Shown here piece by piece: positions 16,334-24,371 of a stretch of DNA of 27,765 nt. The notes under the pieces are model-generated. The model searched no databases, was not told the DNA's origin, and worked only from the letters and a program-made list of their open reading frames with translations. Position numbers and translations under genes: made by a program. Origin of the DNA: JBDNBY01 sp039767595 (GTDB lineage: Bacteria; Pseudomonadota; Alphaproteobacteria; Rhodobacterales; Rhodobacteraceae); assembly GCA_039767595.1 (NCBI GenBank), contig JBDNBY010000012.1, positions 1-27,765 on the forward strand. The letters are read 5' to 3'. Each line of letters starts with the position of its first letter. Within the stretch, counting starts at the first letter, position 1.

Positions 16334-16768
16334 ATGCAGATAGAACATCTTCAGACCGAGCATCGCGCCGATTGGCACATGCTCTGGACAGGGTATTTAG
16401 AGTTTTACGAGACATCCGTCGCGCCAGAGGTCTATGACACCACCTTTGCCCGTTTGATTGACCCATCGCACACTGCGCAAAATGCCTTTATCGCTTATGA
16501 CGGGGATCAGGCGCTTGGGCTGGTGCATTTCATCTATCATCCGCACAATTGGCGTATCGAAGATGTCTGCTATCTCCAAGATCTATTCACAGTGCCACAA
16601 GCACGGGGCCGCGGCGTCGCGCGCGCCTTGATTGACGCGGTGGCCCAAGACGCGAAAGGCCGCGGGGCCGCGGCGCCCTATTGGCTGACGCAGGAATTCA
16701 ACCACGGCGCCCGCGCACTTTATGATAAAATCGCAACGCTCACTCCTTTCGTCAAATACCAAATGTAA
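16334..16768 (+). CDS. GNAT-family N-acetyltransferase
   Basis: A 144-residue GNAT acetyltransferase. Motif A is visible as CYLQDLFTVPQARGRGVARALIDAVAQ without interruption (about residues 77-103), with the R-G-R-G-V-A acetyl-CoA loop; a second conserved piece, LTQEFNHGARALYDKI, lies near the C-terminus. The substrate is unknown. It sits between ecm and deoD on the same strand, 9 bases before deoD, so it may be cotranscribed with deoD. Confidence 0.82.
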   Translation: MQIEHLQTEHRADWHMLWTGYLEFYETSVAPEVYDTTFARLIDPSHTAQNAFIAYDGDQALGLVHFIYHPHNWRIEDVCYLQDLFTVPQARGRGVARALIDAVAQDAKGRGAAAPYWLTQEFNHGARALYDKIATLTPFVKYQM

Positions 16769-16777
16769 GAGGCCCCC

Positions 16778-17479
16778 ATGACCCCGCATATCAACGCAGC
16801 CCCAGGCGATATCGCCGAAACTGTCCTCATGCCTGGCGATCCCAAACGGGCCAAATGGGCCGCAGAAACCTTTTTAGAGGGCGCGCGCGTCGTCAATGAC
16901 GTGCGCGGCATGCTGGGCTATACGGGCACCTACAAAGGCAATCCAGTGACCATCCACGGATCTGGCATGGGCATGCCATCCTTGTCGATTTACGCGAATG
17001 AATTGATCACGCAATATAACGCAAAAACTCTGATCCGCATTGGGTCCTGCGGCGCGATGCAAGAGCATGTGAAGGTCCGCGACGTGGTCATCGCGATGAC
17101 GGCCACGACGCTCAGCACCCCATCGCGCGGTATTTTCAAAGAGCTGAGCTTTGCCCCTTGCGCGGACTATGGATTGTTGGAAAAGGCTGTAGCAGCCGCC
17201 CGCAAGAGCGGTAGCCCAACACATGTGGGCGGCATCTATTCGTCTGATGTATTCTATGACGAACGCCCCGATTTGACCGAGCTGATGATCCGCCATGGCA
17301 CGCTTGCCGTTGAAATGGAGGCGGCCGAGCTGTACCTCGTCGCCGCCCGCCACAAGGCCCGCGCCTTGGCGATTTGCACGGTATCAGATCACTTGATTAC
17401 GCACGAAGCTCTACCCGCAAGCGAGCGCGAGCAAAGCTTTGGCGACATGGTTGAAATTGCCCTCGAGGCCGCGTTTTAA
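16778..17479 (+). CDS. deoD: Purine nucleoside phosphorylase (DeoD type)
   Basis: A 233-residue hexameric cytoplasmic enzyme that splits purine (deoxy)nucleosides with phosphate into base and (deoxy)ribose 1-phosphate. The key residues fall at the same numbers as in the E. coli enzyme: Gly20 and Arg24 (PGDPKR), Arg87 and Ser90 (RIGSCGA), Glu179-Met180-Glu181 (VEMEAAELY) and the catalytic Asp204 (VSDH). The GSGMGMPS loop is at 61-68. It would act on nucleosides imported by the BMP-type transporter upstream in this window. Its stop overlaps the convergent sdhB stop by four bases (TTAA). Confidence 0.95.
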   Translation: MTPHINAAPGDIAETVLMPGDPKRAKWAAETFLEGARVVNDVRGMLGYTGTYKGNPVTIHGSGMGMPSLSIYANELITQYNAKTLIRIGSCGAMQEHVKVRDVVIAMTATTLSTPSRGIFKELSFAPCADYGLLEKAVAAARKSGSPTHVGGIYSSDVFYDERPDLTELMIRHGTLAVEMEAAELYLVAARHKARALAICTVSDHLITHEALPASEREQSFGDMVEIALEAAF

Positions 17480-18255
17480 ACGGTACGTTCGACCATCATC
17501 TTTTTGATTTCAGCAATGGATTGCGCGGGATTTAGCCCTTTGGGGCAGGTCTTTGTGCAATTCATAATCGTGTGACAGCGATAGAGCTTGAACGGATCCT
17601 CAAGTTGATCCAATCGCTCGCCTGTCGCCTCATCGCGGCTATCGATGATCCAACGATACGCATGCAAAAGGGCGGCTGGCCCAAGATAACGATCGCCGTT
17701 CCACCAGTAAGACGGGCAAGACGTGGAACAGCTGGCGCACATCACGCATTCATAAAGACCGTCGAGCTTTTTGCGGTCTTCGATCGATTGTCTCCACTCT
17801 TTGGCGGGACGGTTGGTTTTTGTCTCGAGCCACGGCATGATCGAGGCATGCTGCGCATAAAAATGCGTTAAATCAGGGATCAAATCTTTGACGACCGGCA
17901 TATGCGGAAGCGGATAGATTTTTACATCCCCTTTGACTTCATCCATGCCTTTGATACAGGCCAGTGTGTTTGTGCCGTCAATGTTCATCGCACAAGAGCC
18001 ACAAATCCCCTCGCGGCACGAGCGGCGGAAGGTCAATGTTGGGTCAATATCGCTTTTGATTTTGATCAAAGCGTCCAAAATCATCGGCCCGCAGGTGTCC
18101 ATATCGACAAAATAGGTGTCAACCCGTGGGTTTTTGCCATCATCTGGATTCCAGCGATAGATTTTAAAGGTTCGTAAATTGGTCGCGCCTTCGGGTTTGG
18201 GCCATGTTTTGCCCACAGTCATGCGCGAATTTTTAGGCAAGTTAAATTGAACCAT
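17476..18255 (-). CDS. sdhB: Succinate dehydrogenase iron-sulfur subunit
   Basis: A 259-residue subunit of complex II carrying electrons from FAD to ubiquinone. The [2Fe-2S] site is formed by Cys80, Cys85, Cys88 and Cys100 (CREGICGSC and LAC). The [4Fe-4S] and [3Fe-4S] sites are formed by Cys170, Cys173, Cys176, Cys180, Cys227, Cys233 and Cys237 (CVMCASCSTSC and CHTIMNCTKTC). It is the last gene of the sdhC-D-A-lipoprotein-sdhB unit, starting 64 bases after the lipoprotein gene. There is no space for a terminator before the convergent deoD; the stops overlap. Confidence 0.97.
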   Translation of the reverse strand: MVQFNLPKNSRMTVGKTWPKPEGATNLRTFKIYRWNPDDGKNPRVDTYFVDMDTCGPMILDALIKIKSDIDPTLTFRRSCREGICGSCAMNIDGTNTLACIKGMDEVKGDVKIYPLPHMPVVKDLIPDLTHFYAQHASIMPWLETKTNRPAKEWRQSIEDRKKLDGLYECVMCASCSTSCPSYWWNGDRYLGPAALLHAYRWIIDSRDEATGERLDQLEDPFKLYRCHTIMNCTKTCPKGLNPAQSIAEIKKMMVERTV

Positions 18256-18319
18256 TGTCTTGTCTCCTCAGCGCGGCAAACGGCGTGATGTGTGGTGTGC
18301 ACCGTTCAGTTTCATATCA

Positions 18320-18784
18320 TCAATTCCCCAAGAAATTGCCGCAGTATAATGTACCTTTGTACAAATACGGAGCGCCTTCTGGGCATTCATTATTCTGTGC
18401 GGGCACAGGTGGATTGGACGTGGCCTCGGTGGGGGCTGCAGGGGCAATCGCCGCTTGATCCGGCGCAAGCTCAACGAGCGGCTGGGCCCCATTGTCCTGT
18501 TGTGCATCCAGCTCGGCCAAGGCGCCGCCAGCAACGGCGAGGATATCATCTTGGGCCACGGCAGTGGACGCATCAGGATCGAGATCGGCCTCTTCGAGTG
18601 ACACATAGAGGCTTTGCTCGCTGCTTGGCGCTGTGAACAATTCAACACCCATTGGCGCCGCGAGTGGCGCTTGGGCTTGCTCTGCGTCCACCGGAATGTC
18701 ACTTTGCGACGGCAAGGCGACAGGCTCGAACGGCGTATTACACGCCGCCACACCCAAAATCAGACCAATCGCCAAAACTCGCAT
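18320..18784 (-). CDS. Putative lipoprotein encoded inside the sdh operon
   Basis: A 154-residue protein of unknown function. The N-terminus MRVLAIGLILGVAAC is a lipoprotein signal with V-A-A-C as lipobox (Cys15). The middle is long, acidic and rich in Ala, Pro, Gln and Asp, probably disordered. The C-terminus ends in a small compact segment with two cysteines (C-P-E-G-A-P-Y-L-Y-K-G-T-L-Y-C-G). It shares one base with the sdhA stop (TAATG), so it is translationally coupled to sdhA and precedes sdhB by 64 bases. Its position suggests a link to complex II assembly or the envelope, but nothing in the sequence proves a function. Confidence 0.78.
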   Translation of the reverse strand: MRVLAIGLILGVAACNTPFEPVALPSQSDIPVDAEQAQAPLAAPMGVELFTAPSSEQSLYVSLEEADLDPDASTAVAQDDILAVAGGALAELDAQQDNGAQPLVELAPDQAAIAPAAPTEATSNPPVPAQNNECPEGAPYLYKGTLYCGNFLGN

Positions 18785-20589
18785 TAGAACGTCCGCTCTT
18801 TTGGGGCGATTGTTTCAGATGCGATGCCGCCTTGGTCTGGTGTGGTCAACGGATCGACAACAACAGGACGGAAGCTGAGATCAACTTTCGTGTCATCCAC
18901 CCGCAAGATGGAATGCACACGCCAGTTTTCATCGTCGCGCGTTGGGAAATCTTCGTGCGCATGCGCGCCGCGGCTTTCATGACGCGCCTCGGCACCGCGA
19001 ATGGTCGCCAAGGCGTTAGGCATCAAGTTATCCAACTCAAGCGTTTCCATCAGATCCGAGTTCCAAATCACACTGCGATCAGTGACTTTGACATCGCTCA
19101 TTTTGCCCGCAACGTCGGTCATCTTATCAAGACCTTGCTTGAGCGTTTCTGATGTGCGGAAGACGGCGGCGTCCGCTTGCATTGTCTTTTGCATCTCTAG
19201 GCGCAGGTCCGCTGTTGGCGTTTGACCATCGGCATGGCGACGTCCGTCAAACCGGTCCAAGGCTTTGTCGATTTGCGATTGCGGCGGTGTTGGCACCGCA
19301 CTGTCCGCGTCAACAACTTTACCAGCCCGGATCGCGGCCGCGCGGCCAAAGACCACGAGATCAATCAAAGAGTTCGAGCCCAACCGGTTCGCCCCATGCA
19401 CAGAGGCACAGCCAGCCTCACCCACAGCCATGAGGCCAGGGACGACTGCGTTTGGATCGTCTTGTGTTGGGTTTAGCACTTCGCCCCAATAATTCGTTGG
19501 AATGCCGCCCATGTTATAGTGAACGGTCGGCAAGACTGGGATTGCCTCTTTGGTGACATCGACGCCGGCGAAAATCTTGGCGCTTTCTGAGATGCCAGGC
19601 AGGCGTTCGGCCAAAGCTTCGGCAGGCAGGTGCGACAGGTTCAAGTGAATGTGATCTCCGTCTGCGCCCACGCCGCGACCTTCACGAATTTCCATTGTCA
19701 TACAGCGCGAGACATAATCGCGTGGTGCGAGGTCTTTGTAATGGGGGGCATAGCGTTCCATGAACCGCTCGCCTTCGGCGTTGGTCAAATAGCCGCCTTC
19801 GCCGCGTGCCCCTTCGGTGATCAAGCAGCCTGCGCCGTAGATGCCCGTGGGATGGAATTGTACGAATTCCATATCTTGCAAAGGCAGGCCAGCGCGGGCG
19901 ACCATGCCCCCGCCATCGCCCGTGCAGGTATGCGCCGAGGTCGCCGAGAAATACGCGCGGCCATAGCCGCCCGTCGCCAAGACTGTGGTTTTCGCGCGAA
20001 AGACGTGGATCGTCCCGTCATCCAGTTTCCAACAGATCACACCCTGACATTGGCCATCATCCGACATCAAGAGGTCGATCGCGAAATACTCGATGTAAAA
20101 TTCAGCGTTATTTTTCAAAGACTGACCATAGAGCGTGTGCAAAATCGCGTGACCGGTTCGGTCTGCCGCGGCGCAAGTGCGCTGCACGGGGGGGCCATCG
20201 CCGAATTCCGTGGTATGACCGCCAAAGGGACGTTGATAAATCTTCCCCTCTTCAGTCCGCGAGAAAGGCACGCCGTAATGCTCAAGCTCATAAACAGCCT
20301 TGGGCGCCTCTCGGGCGAGGTATTCCATGGCATCAGTATCGCCAAGCCAATCTGACCCTTTGACCGTGTCATACATATGCCACTGCCAATGATCAGGACC
20401 CATATTGCCAAGCGATGCGGCGATCCCGCCTTGGGCCGCCACCGTGTGCGAGCGCGTTGGGAAAACTTTCGTCACACACGCAGTGCGCAGCCCCTGCTCG
20501 GCCATGCCCAATGTCGCCCGCAATCCGGCGCCGCCAGCGCCGACCACGACCACGTCATATTCATGTGTTTCATATTCATAAGCTGCCAT
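18784..20589 (-). CDS. sdhA: Succinate dehydrogenase flavoprotein subunit
   Basis: A 601-residue catalytic subunit of complex II, oxidising succinate to fumarate. The dinucleotide-binding motif VVVGAGGAGLRATLGMAEQG begins at about residue 13. His48 in TRSHTVAAQGG is the expected covalent FAD attachment site. The substrate-binding segments FVQFHPTGIYG, HYNMGGIPTNYWGEV and the capping-domain HGANRLGSNSL are all present. The length is normal. An AAAGGTCA ribosome-binding site precedes the ATG. The downstream lipoprotein gene starts at its stop codon. Confidence 0.98.
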   Translation of the reverse strand: MAAYEYETHEYDVVVVGAGGAGLRATLGMAEQGLRTACVTKVFPTRSHTVAAQGGIAASLGNMGPDHWQWHMYDTVKGSDWLGDTDAMEYLAREAPKAVYELEHYGVPFSRTEEGKIYQRPFGGHTTEFGDGPPVQRTCAAADRTGHAILHTLYGQSLKNNAEFYIEYFAIDLLMSDDGQCQGVICWKLDDGTIHVFRAKTTVLATGGYGRAYFSATSAHTCTGDGGGMVARAGLPLQDMEFVQFHPTGIYGAGCLITEGARGEGGYLTNAEGERFMERYAPHYKDLAPRDYVSRCMTMEIREGRGVGADGDHIHLNLSHLPAEALAERLPGISESAKIFAGVDVTKEAIPVLPTVHYNMGGIPTNYWGEVLNPTQDDPNAVVPGLMAVGEAGCASVHGANRLGSNSLIDLVVFGRAAAIRAGKVVDADSAVPTPPQSQIDKALDRFDGRRHADGQTPTADLRLEMQKTMQADAAVFRTSETLKQGLDKMTDVAGKMSDVKVTDRSVIWNSDLMETLELDNLMPNALATIRGAEARHESRGAHAHEDFPTRDDENWRVHSILRVDDTKVDLSFRPVVVDPLTTPDQGGIASETIAPKERTF

Positions 20590-20613
20590 CGAAATGACCT
20601 TTCCCTAGGTTCT

Positions 20614-20985
20614 TTAGAGTGCGATCCGCGCAATGGCGAATACCGCAAAGGCCATGAGGCCATACGACACGCTGGCCATCACGATCAGTGCGATTTTCTG
20701 CGCGCCGCCATGTACATAGTCTTCGATTAATGTCTCAACGCCGCTTTTGAAATGATTGAGGCCAACAATAAACGTCAGCGCCATCAATACAGCAACAATC
20801 GGGTTGGACAGTGAAATAATCACATTTTCATAAGGCTGACCCACGAGGGAGCCAAACACACCGACAAATAACGGGATCAACAGCATCAGGACCGCTGAGC
20901 TGACTTTCATTTTCCAAAAATGCGCTGTGCCACTTTTGGCACTGCCCATGCCTTCGGCGCGTTTTCGATCGGTTAGATATTGCAT
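20614..20985 (-). CDS. sdhD: Succinate dehydrogenase membrane anchor subunit
   Basis: A 123-residue inner-membrane subunit with three hydrophobic helices (about 29-49, 55-77 and 97-120). The segment GLNHFKSGVETLIEDYVHG, with His78, Asp89 and Tyr90, matches the conserved heme/quinone-site element of SdhD. The start follows sdhC by 21 bases and it ends 24 bases before sdhA. With SdhC it anchors the dehydrogenase and forms the ubiquinone site. Confidence 0.93.
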   Translation of the reverse strand: MQYLTDRKRAEGMGSAKSGTAHFWKMKVSSAVLMLLIPLFVGVFGSLVGQPYENVIISLSNPIVAVLMALTFIVGLNHFKSGVETLIEDYVHGGAQKIALIVMASVSYGLMAFAVFAIARIAL

Positions 20986-21006
20986 CTTTGTCTCCCTCGC
21001 CGTGAC

Positions 21007-21390
21007 TTAAATAAATGTGACCGTTGCCAATGTCATAATGACGGATCCGATAATTACCGACCAACCCAACCGCGTCGCAGAGGGCAGATCAAGGCCGTAG
21101 CCTGCGTCCCAGATCAAATGACGCAACCCTGCAAGCATGTGATACCAAATCCCCCAAAGAGATAGGAAGAGAACTATATCGCCAAACCACGATGTCAAAA
21201 CCGAATCTGCAATTGCAAAGGCCGCCGGACCAGAAGCCGCCGCCATGAACCACCACACGGCCAAGACGGTCGAGATCAGCAGCGCGTTGCCTGTAATCCG
21301 TGTCAAAATAGACGTGATCGATGTGATCTGCGGCTTGTAGATCGACAAGTGCGGAGACAGCGGACGGTTGCCTCTATTTACATCAGCCAT
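21007..21390 (-). CDS. sdhC: Succinate dehydrogenase cytochrome b556 subunit
   Basis: A 127-residue inner-membrane subunit. The signature SPHLSIYKPQITSITSILTR lies at residues 12-31 and the heme-ligand region WYHMLAGLRHLIWDAG at 82-97, with His84 as the likely heme b ligand. Three membrane helices are visible. It is the first gene of the sdh operon; the region in front of it holds a candidate promoter and a paired palindromic operator. Confidence 0.95.
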   Translation of the reverse strand: MADVNRGNRPLSPHLSIYKPQITSITSILTRITGNALLISTVLAVWWFMAAASGPAAFAIADSVLTSWFGDIVLFLSLWGIWYHMLAGLRHLIWDAGYGLDLPSATRLGWSVIIGSVIMTLATVTFI

Positions 21391-21501
21391 GAAAGGTCAC
21401 CCATTATTAGTTGTGCTAGCCGTGGTTTACCACTTTGGCAGTCGACCTGTGCATACCTCGGGAGTTTGGCAAAGTCACCATCGAATTTCATGTTAGCGTG
21501 T

Positions 21502-21529
21502 ATAATAAAGACGAGATGAAAAAATGTGA
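21502..21529 (-). promoter_or_regulatory. Candidate sdh promoter overlapping an operator
   Basis: On the minus strand a good -10 hexamer, TATTAT, lies at 21507-21502. A 16-base spacer places the -35 position at 21529-21524, reading TCACAT, a poor match that lies inside the first TGTGATCACA palindrome. The overlap suggests that the protein bound there controls this promoter. It lies about 110 bases before sdhC. Confidence 0.4.
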
Positions 21530-21555
21530 TCACAGATGAATTGAGTGTGATCACA
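21525..21555. promoter_or_regulatory. Paired palindromic operator upstream of sdhC
   Basis: Two perfect copies of TGTGATCACA lie at 21525-21534 and 21546-21555, 21 bases from start to start, so on the same helical face. Both are flanked by A/T runs. The same pair with the same spacing is found upstream of sucC. The cognate regulator is not identified. Confidence 0.8.
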
Positions 21556-21686
21556 TTTTATTGAAAATCGCGTTAGCTTCAGCGACGCGCATGTCAAAAC
21601 CCAGTCAAACCCACTTTCATGTGGCGATATTAACATTGGATCGGATGTATTCGCGCGCGACAACATCGCGCCTGCGAGGCGTCCAT

Positions 21687-22718
21687 TTACTTCGGCATCA
21701 AGGCCCAGTAATCGAGATCAAGGAGCACGTTAGACGCATATTTTCCATCACTTGCACGCAAGACGCCAGGCGCATGACCTTTGGTCGCGACCAACCGCAA
21801 GCGGACGGCACCGATGGACGGCACGCCGGTGTCCGCTTTGTCCAACACCTCGGACCACGCAAAGACAGTATCACCTGCAAAACAAGGGTTGGCATGCGCC
21901 CCCCCATTGAGGCCGACAATCATCTGCGCATTGGCTAGGCCGTTGAACGACAGGCTGCGCGCCATCGAAATCACATGACCCCCATAGATAAGGCGCTGAC
22001 CATCCTCGCGGAACGTCGCGTCAAAATGCACTTTGGCCGTATTTTGCCACAGCCGCGTTGCCATCATATGCTCGGCCTCTTCGATGGTCACCCCATCGAC
22101 GTGATCGATATGCTCGCCAACCTCATAGTCCGACCAGCGATGCGCCTCGCCCGCGAGATCAAAATTATAGCCCGAAAAATCAAGACCTTGGGGAATGTGC
22201 AAATCGGTGACATCCAAAACCTTTTTCAGATCGGGCACCACAGGCTCTGGCGCGGGGGCGTCAACGTTGCGCTTGCGCACCATGACCCAGCGGCAATATT
22301 CGAGCACGATCTCATCGCGCTGATTTACACCGCGTGTGCGCACATAGACAACGCCGGTTTTGCCGTTTGAATTTTGCTTCACGCCAATCACATCCGATTG
22401 CGCGCGCAGCGTATCACCGGCATAGACTGGCAACAGCCAGCGCCCCTCACCATAGCCCAAATTCGCCACAGCATTCAAAGAGACATCGGGCACAGTTTTC
22501 CCAAAGACAACATGAAACGCCGCCAGATCATCCAACGGCGAGGCCGGCAATCCGCAGATTTGGGCAAACCCATCGGAGGAATAAAGCGCATGTCGCGCCG
22601 GATACAGCGCATGATAGAGTGCGCGCTCGCCGCCCCCAACTGTCCGAGGCACCGCATGGGACAAGGTTTGCCCCACGGCATAATCTTCGAAAAAACGCCC
22701 CGGATTGGTCTTCATCAT
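21687..22718 (-). CDS. mch: Mesaconyl-C1-CoA hydratase (MaoC-like)
   Basis: A 343-residue double hot-dog (MaoC-like) hydratase that interconverts mesaconyl-C1-CoA and beta-methylmalyl-CoA in the ethylmalonyl-CoA pathway. It begins MMKTNPGRFFEDYAVGQTL and has the segment FHVVFGKTVPDVSLNAVANL typical of Mch, with a second hydratase half (about 180-340) containing YGGHVISMARSLSFNG. An AGGAGAG site precedes two adjacent ATGs (22718 and 22715); 22718 gives an ATGA overlap with the upstream DUF1737 gene. The context of mcl2 upstream and sdh downstream supports the Mch call over other MaoC dehydratases. Confidence 0.92.
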   Translation of the reverse strand: MMKTNPGRFFEDYAVGQTLSHAVPRTVGGGERALYHALYPARHALYSSDGFAQICGLPASPLDDLAAFHVVFGKTVPDVSLNAVANLGYGEGRWLLPVYAGDTLRAQSDVIGVKQNSNGKTGVVYVRTRGVNQRDEIVLEYCRWVMVRKRNVDAPAPEPVVPDLKKVLDVTDLHIPQGLDFSGYNFDLAGEAHRWSDYEVGEHIDHVDGVTIEEAEHMMATRLWQNTAKVHFDATFREDGQRLIYGGHVISMARSLSFNGLANAQMIVGLNGGAHANPCFAGDTVFAWSEVLDKADTGVPSIGAVRLRLVATKGHAPGVLRASDGKYASNVLLDLDYWALMPK

Positions 22719-22918
22719 TGCTCTCCTAGTTTGATATCCGGCGAATAGGTGCCGTCCTTCTCTTTGACCACCGCTTGACCGCAGCGCATCACGCCCGCGA
22801 CATGATCCCACGTTTGCGTCGGTGATCCATAAAGCGCCCAACCCTCATTGAGGGCCTTGGTCACTTTATGGCAAAAGGCGGAAGTGTCTTCTTCGGATAA
22901 AAATCGGTAGAGCTTCAT
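22715..22918 (-). CDS. DUF1737-like small protein
   Basis: A 67-residue protein starting MKLYRFLSEEDTSAFCHKVT, with WALYGSPTQTWD and a KLGEQ end; it resembles DUF1737-type proteins. No catalytic residues are recognised. A strong AAGGAGGGG site precedes the start at 22918, which favours it over the longer open frame. It lies 14 bases after nnrU and overlaps mch, so it belongs to the apparent mcl2-nnrU-DUF1737-mch operon. Confidence 0.8.
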   Translation of the reverse strand: MKLYRFLSEEDTSAFCHKVTKALNEGWALYGSPTQTWDHVAGVMRCGQAVVKEKDGTYSPDIKLGEQ

Positions 22919-22932
22919 CGCCCCCTCCTTGG

Positions 22933-23478
22933 TTATGAGAACGGCGACACGCCGGCCCAAATGTGGATGCCGCTGAAAATGCCATAGGTGACCAGCGTGA
23001 TGATCAACGTGATCCCCTCGCGGGCCCATGTTCCCGCCTCAGGGCGCACATATGCCCCCTCGGCACGGTTGATCATGATAACCGATCCAACCGCCCACGC
23101 CAGCATGGATCCAAACAACACCACCGAGGCCACATCACCATTGACCAGCAAATGCGCCAAGGCCCAGATCTTAACAGATCCCAACATAGGGTGGCGGAAC
23201 CGGCCGCGCATTGCCCCTTTGGTATGCGTCAGCGCAAAGAACCACACAGCAATCAGCATCAGCGTATTGTTGATATGCGTCATAAAGCTCGGCACAGACC
23301 AAAGCTCAATATACGGGGCTTGCTTATAGCCGAGGACCATCAAAACGATGCCCACCACCATCAGGAGCGCCATTACGCCCTTGCCCTTCGCGCCCATCGC
23401 GGCGCGCGCATCCGGCGCCAAGCGTTTAAACCAATGCGCGCCAATCCATAGTGCGATGCCCAAAATCAAAAGTGTCAT
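22933..23478 (-). CDS. NnrU-family integral membrane protein
   Basis: A 181-residue multi-helix inner-membrane protein of the NnrU family, whose members include a nitric-oxide-related protein of Rhodobacter and relatives of plant zeta-carotene isomerase (a heme protein). Conserved-looking histidines lie in IGAHWFKR, MTHINNTLM, ALTHTKGAMRGRFRHP and WALAHLL; some could bind heme. About five to six membrane segments are visible. It starts 11 bases after mcl2 and ends 14 bases before the DUF1737 gene, so it appears cotranscribed with EMC-pathway genes. Its substrate is unknown. Confidence 0.85.
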   Translation of the reverse strand: MTLLILGIALWIGAHWFKRLAPDARAAMGAKGKGVMALLMVVGIVLMVLGYKQAPYIELWSVPSFMTHINNTLMLIAVWFFALTHTKGAMRGRFRHPMLGSVKIWALAHLLVNGDVASVVLFGSMLAWAVGSVIMINRAEGAYVRPEAGTWAREGITLIITLVTYGIFSGIHIWAGVSPFS

Positions 23479-23489
23479 AATACCAGCCC

Positions 23490-24371
23490 TTAGTTGCTTG
23501 CAGAGTTATTTGCAGAAATTGCTTCTGCCAGAGCTAACACTTTTTTCGCTGTAACAACATGTAAATTTTCAACGATCTTACCATCCACAACCGCCACAGC
23601 CTCGCCATTGGCCAAGGCCGCGTCATAGGCTTCGATCTGCCGGCGCGACAGATCAATCGCCGCCTCGGTTGGAGCAAAGATTTCGTTCGTTGCATCAATT
23701 TGAGCAGGGTGGATTAACGTCTTGCCATCAAAGCCGAAACTCAACCCCTGCTGCAATTCAACGCGCAGGCCCTCTTCGTCCTTAAAGGCGTTGTATACCC
23801 CATCAATCAGGGCCACACCATGCGCTTTGCCGCCCAAAACCATCATTTGCAACGCGGTCACAAGCGGCGCGCGATCGGGCGCGGGGCGCGTGTTCATGTC
23901 TTTGGCCAAATCATTCGTGCCCGCGACAAACCCCGTGACACGCGGATGGGCGGCAATCGATTGAGCGTTCAAAACGGCCAAGGGTGTTTCGATCATCACC
24001 CAAATTGGCAGCCCCTCAGGGATCAACGCGACGAGGGCATCGACATCTGCCGGCCCATTCACTTTGGGCAATAGCACTGCATCACACCCCCCTGAATTAT
24101 GTGCAATATCACGAATGACACAGGCATCCCCCTCGCCCCATGGGGTATCAAGCGCGTTCATACGGATAATGCACATGCGGTTGCCATAGCCCCCCTGCCC
24201 TAAGGCGGCGGCCAGTGTCGCACGTGCCTCGACTTTGACATCGGGGGCAACGGCATCTTCGAGATCAAAAATAATTGCATCCACGGGCAAGCTTTTTGCC
24301 TTGTCCAACGCTCTGTCTTTGGATCCTGGAATATAAAGAACAGAGCGCAGCGGCCGTATTTGATCAGACAT
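23490..24371 (-). CDS. mcl2: (3S)-malyl-CoA thioesterase (Mcl2, CitE-like)
   Basis: A 293-residue TIM-barrel protein of the HpcH/CitE family. In Rhodobacter, Mcl2 hydrolyses (3S)-malyl-CoA to malate and CoA, completing the ethylmalonyl-CoA pathway. Motifs are RSVLYIPGSKDRALDKA, the metal/substrate region IIFDLEDAVAPD (Asp36, Glu38, Asp39), Arg70, VMIETPLAVL (Glu128) and FVAGTNDLAKD (Asp154). The N-terminus and length fit Mcl2 rather than the lyase Mcl1, which is longer (about 318) and starts differently. The order next to nnrU, mch and sdh agrees with the Rhodobacter locus. A GAGGGAT ribosome-binding site precedes the ATG. Lyase activity cannot be excluded from sequence. Confidence 0.85.
   Translation of the reverse strand: MSDQIRPLRSVLYIPGSKDRALDKAKSLPVDAIIFDLEDAVAPDVKVEARATLAAALGQGGYGNRMCIIRMNALDTPWGEGDACVIRDIAHNSGGCDAVLLPKVNGPADVDALVALIPEGLPIWVMIETPLAVLNAQSIAAHPRVTGFVAGTNDLAKDMNTRPAPDRAPLVTALQMMVLGGKAHGVALIDGVYNAFKDEEGLRVELQQGLSFGFDGKTLIHPAQIDATNEIFAPTEAAIDLSRRQIEAYDAALANGEAVAVVDGKIVENLHVVTAKKVLALAEAISANNSASN

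Noticed and set aside
21525..21555. Reading the TGTGATCACA sites as CRP/FNR sites.
   Set aside because: CRP half-sites TGTGA and TCACA need about six bases between them; here they abut, so a different regulator is more likely.
21561..21938. A 125-codon plus-strand open frame upstream of sdhC.
   Set aside because: Most of it is antisense to the 3' end of mch and it has no ribosome-binding site or recognisable protein.
23490..24371. Calling the CitE-like gene Mcl1 (malyl-CoA/beta-methylmalyl-CoA lyase) or citrate lyase beta.
   Set aside because: Length, N-terminus and position beside mch fit Mcl2 better, and no citrate lyase alpha or gamma genes are nearby.
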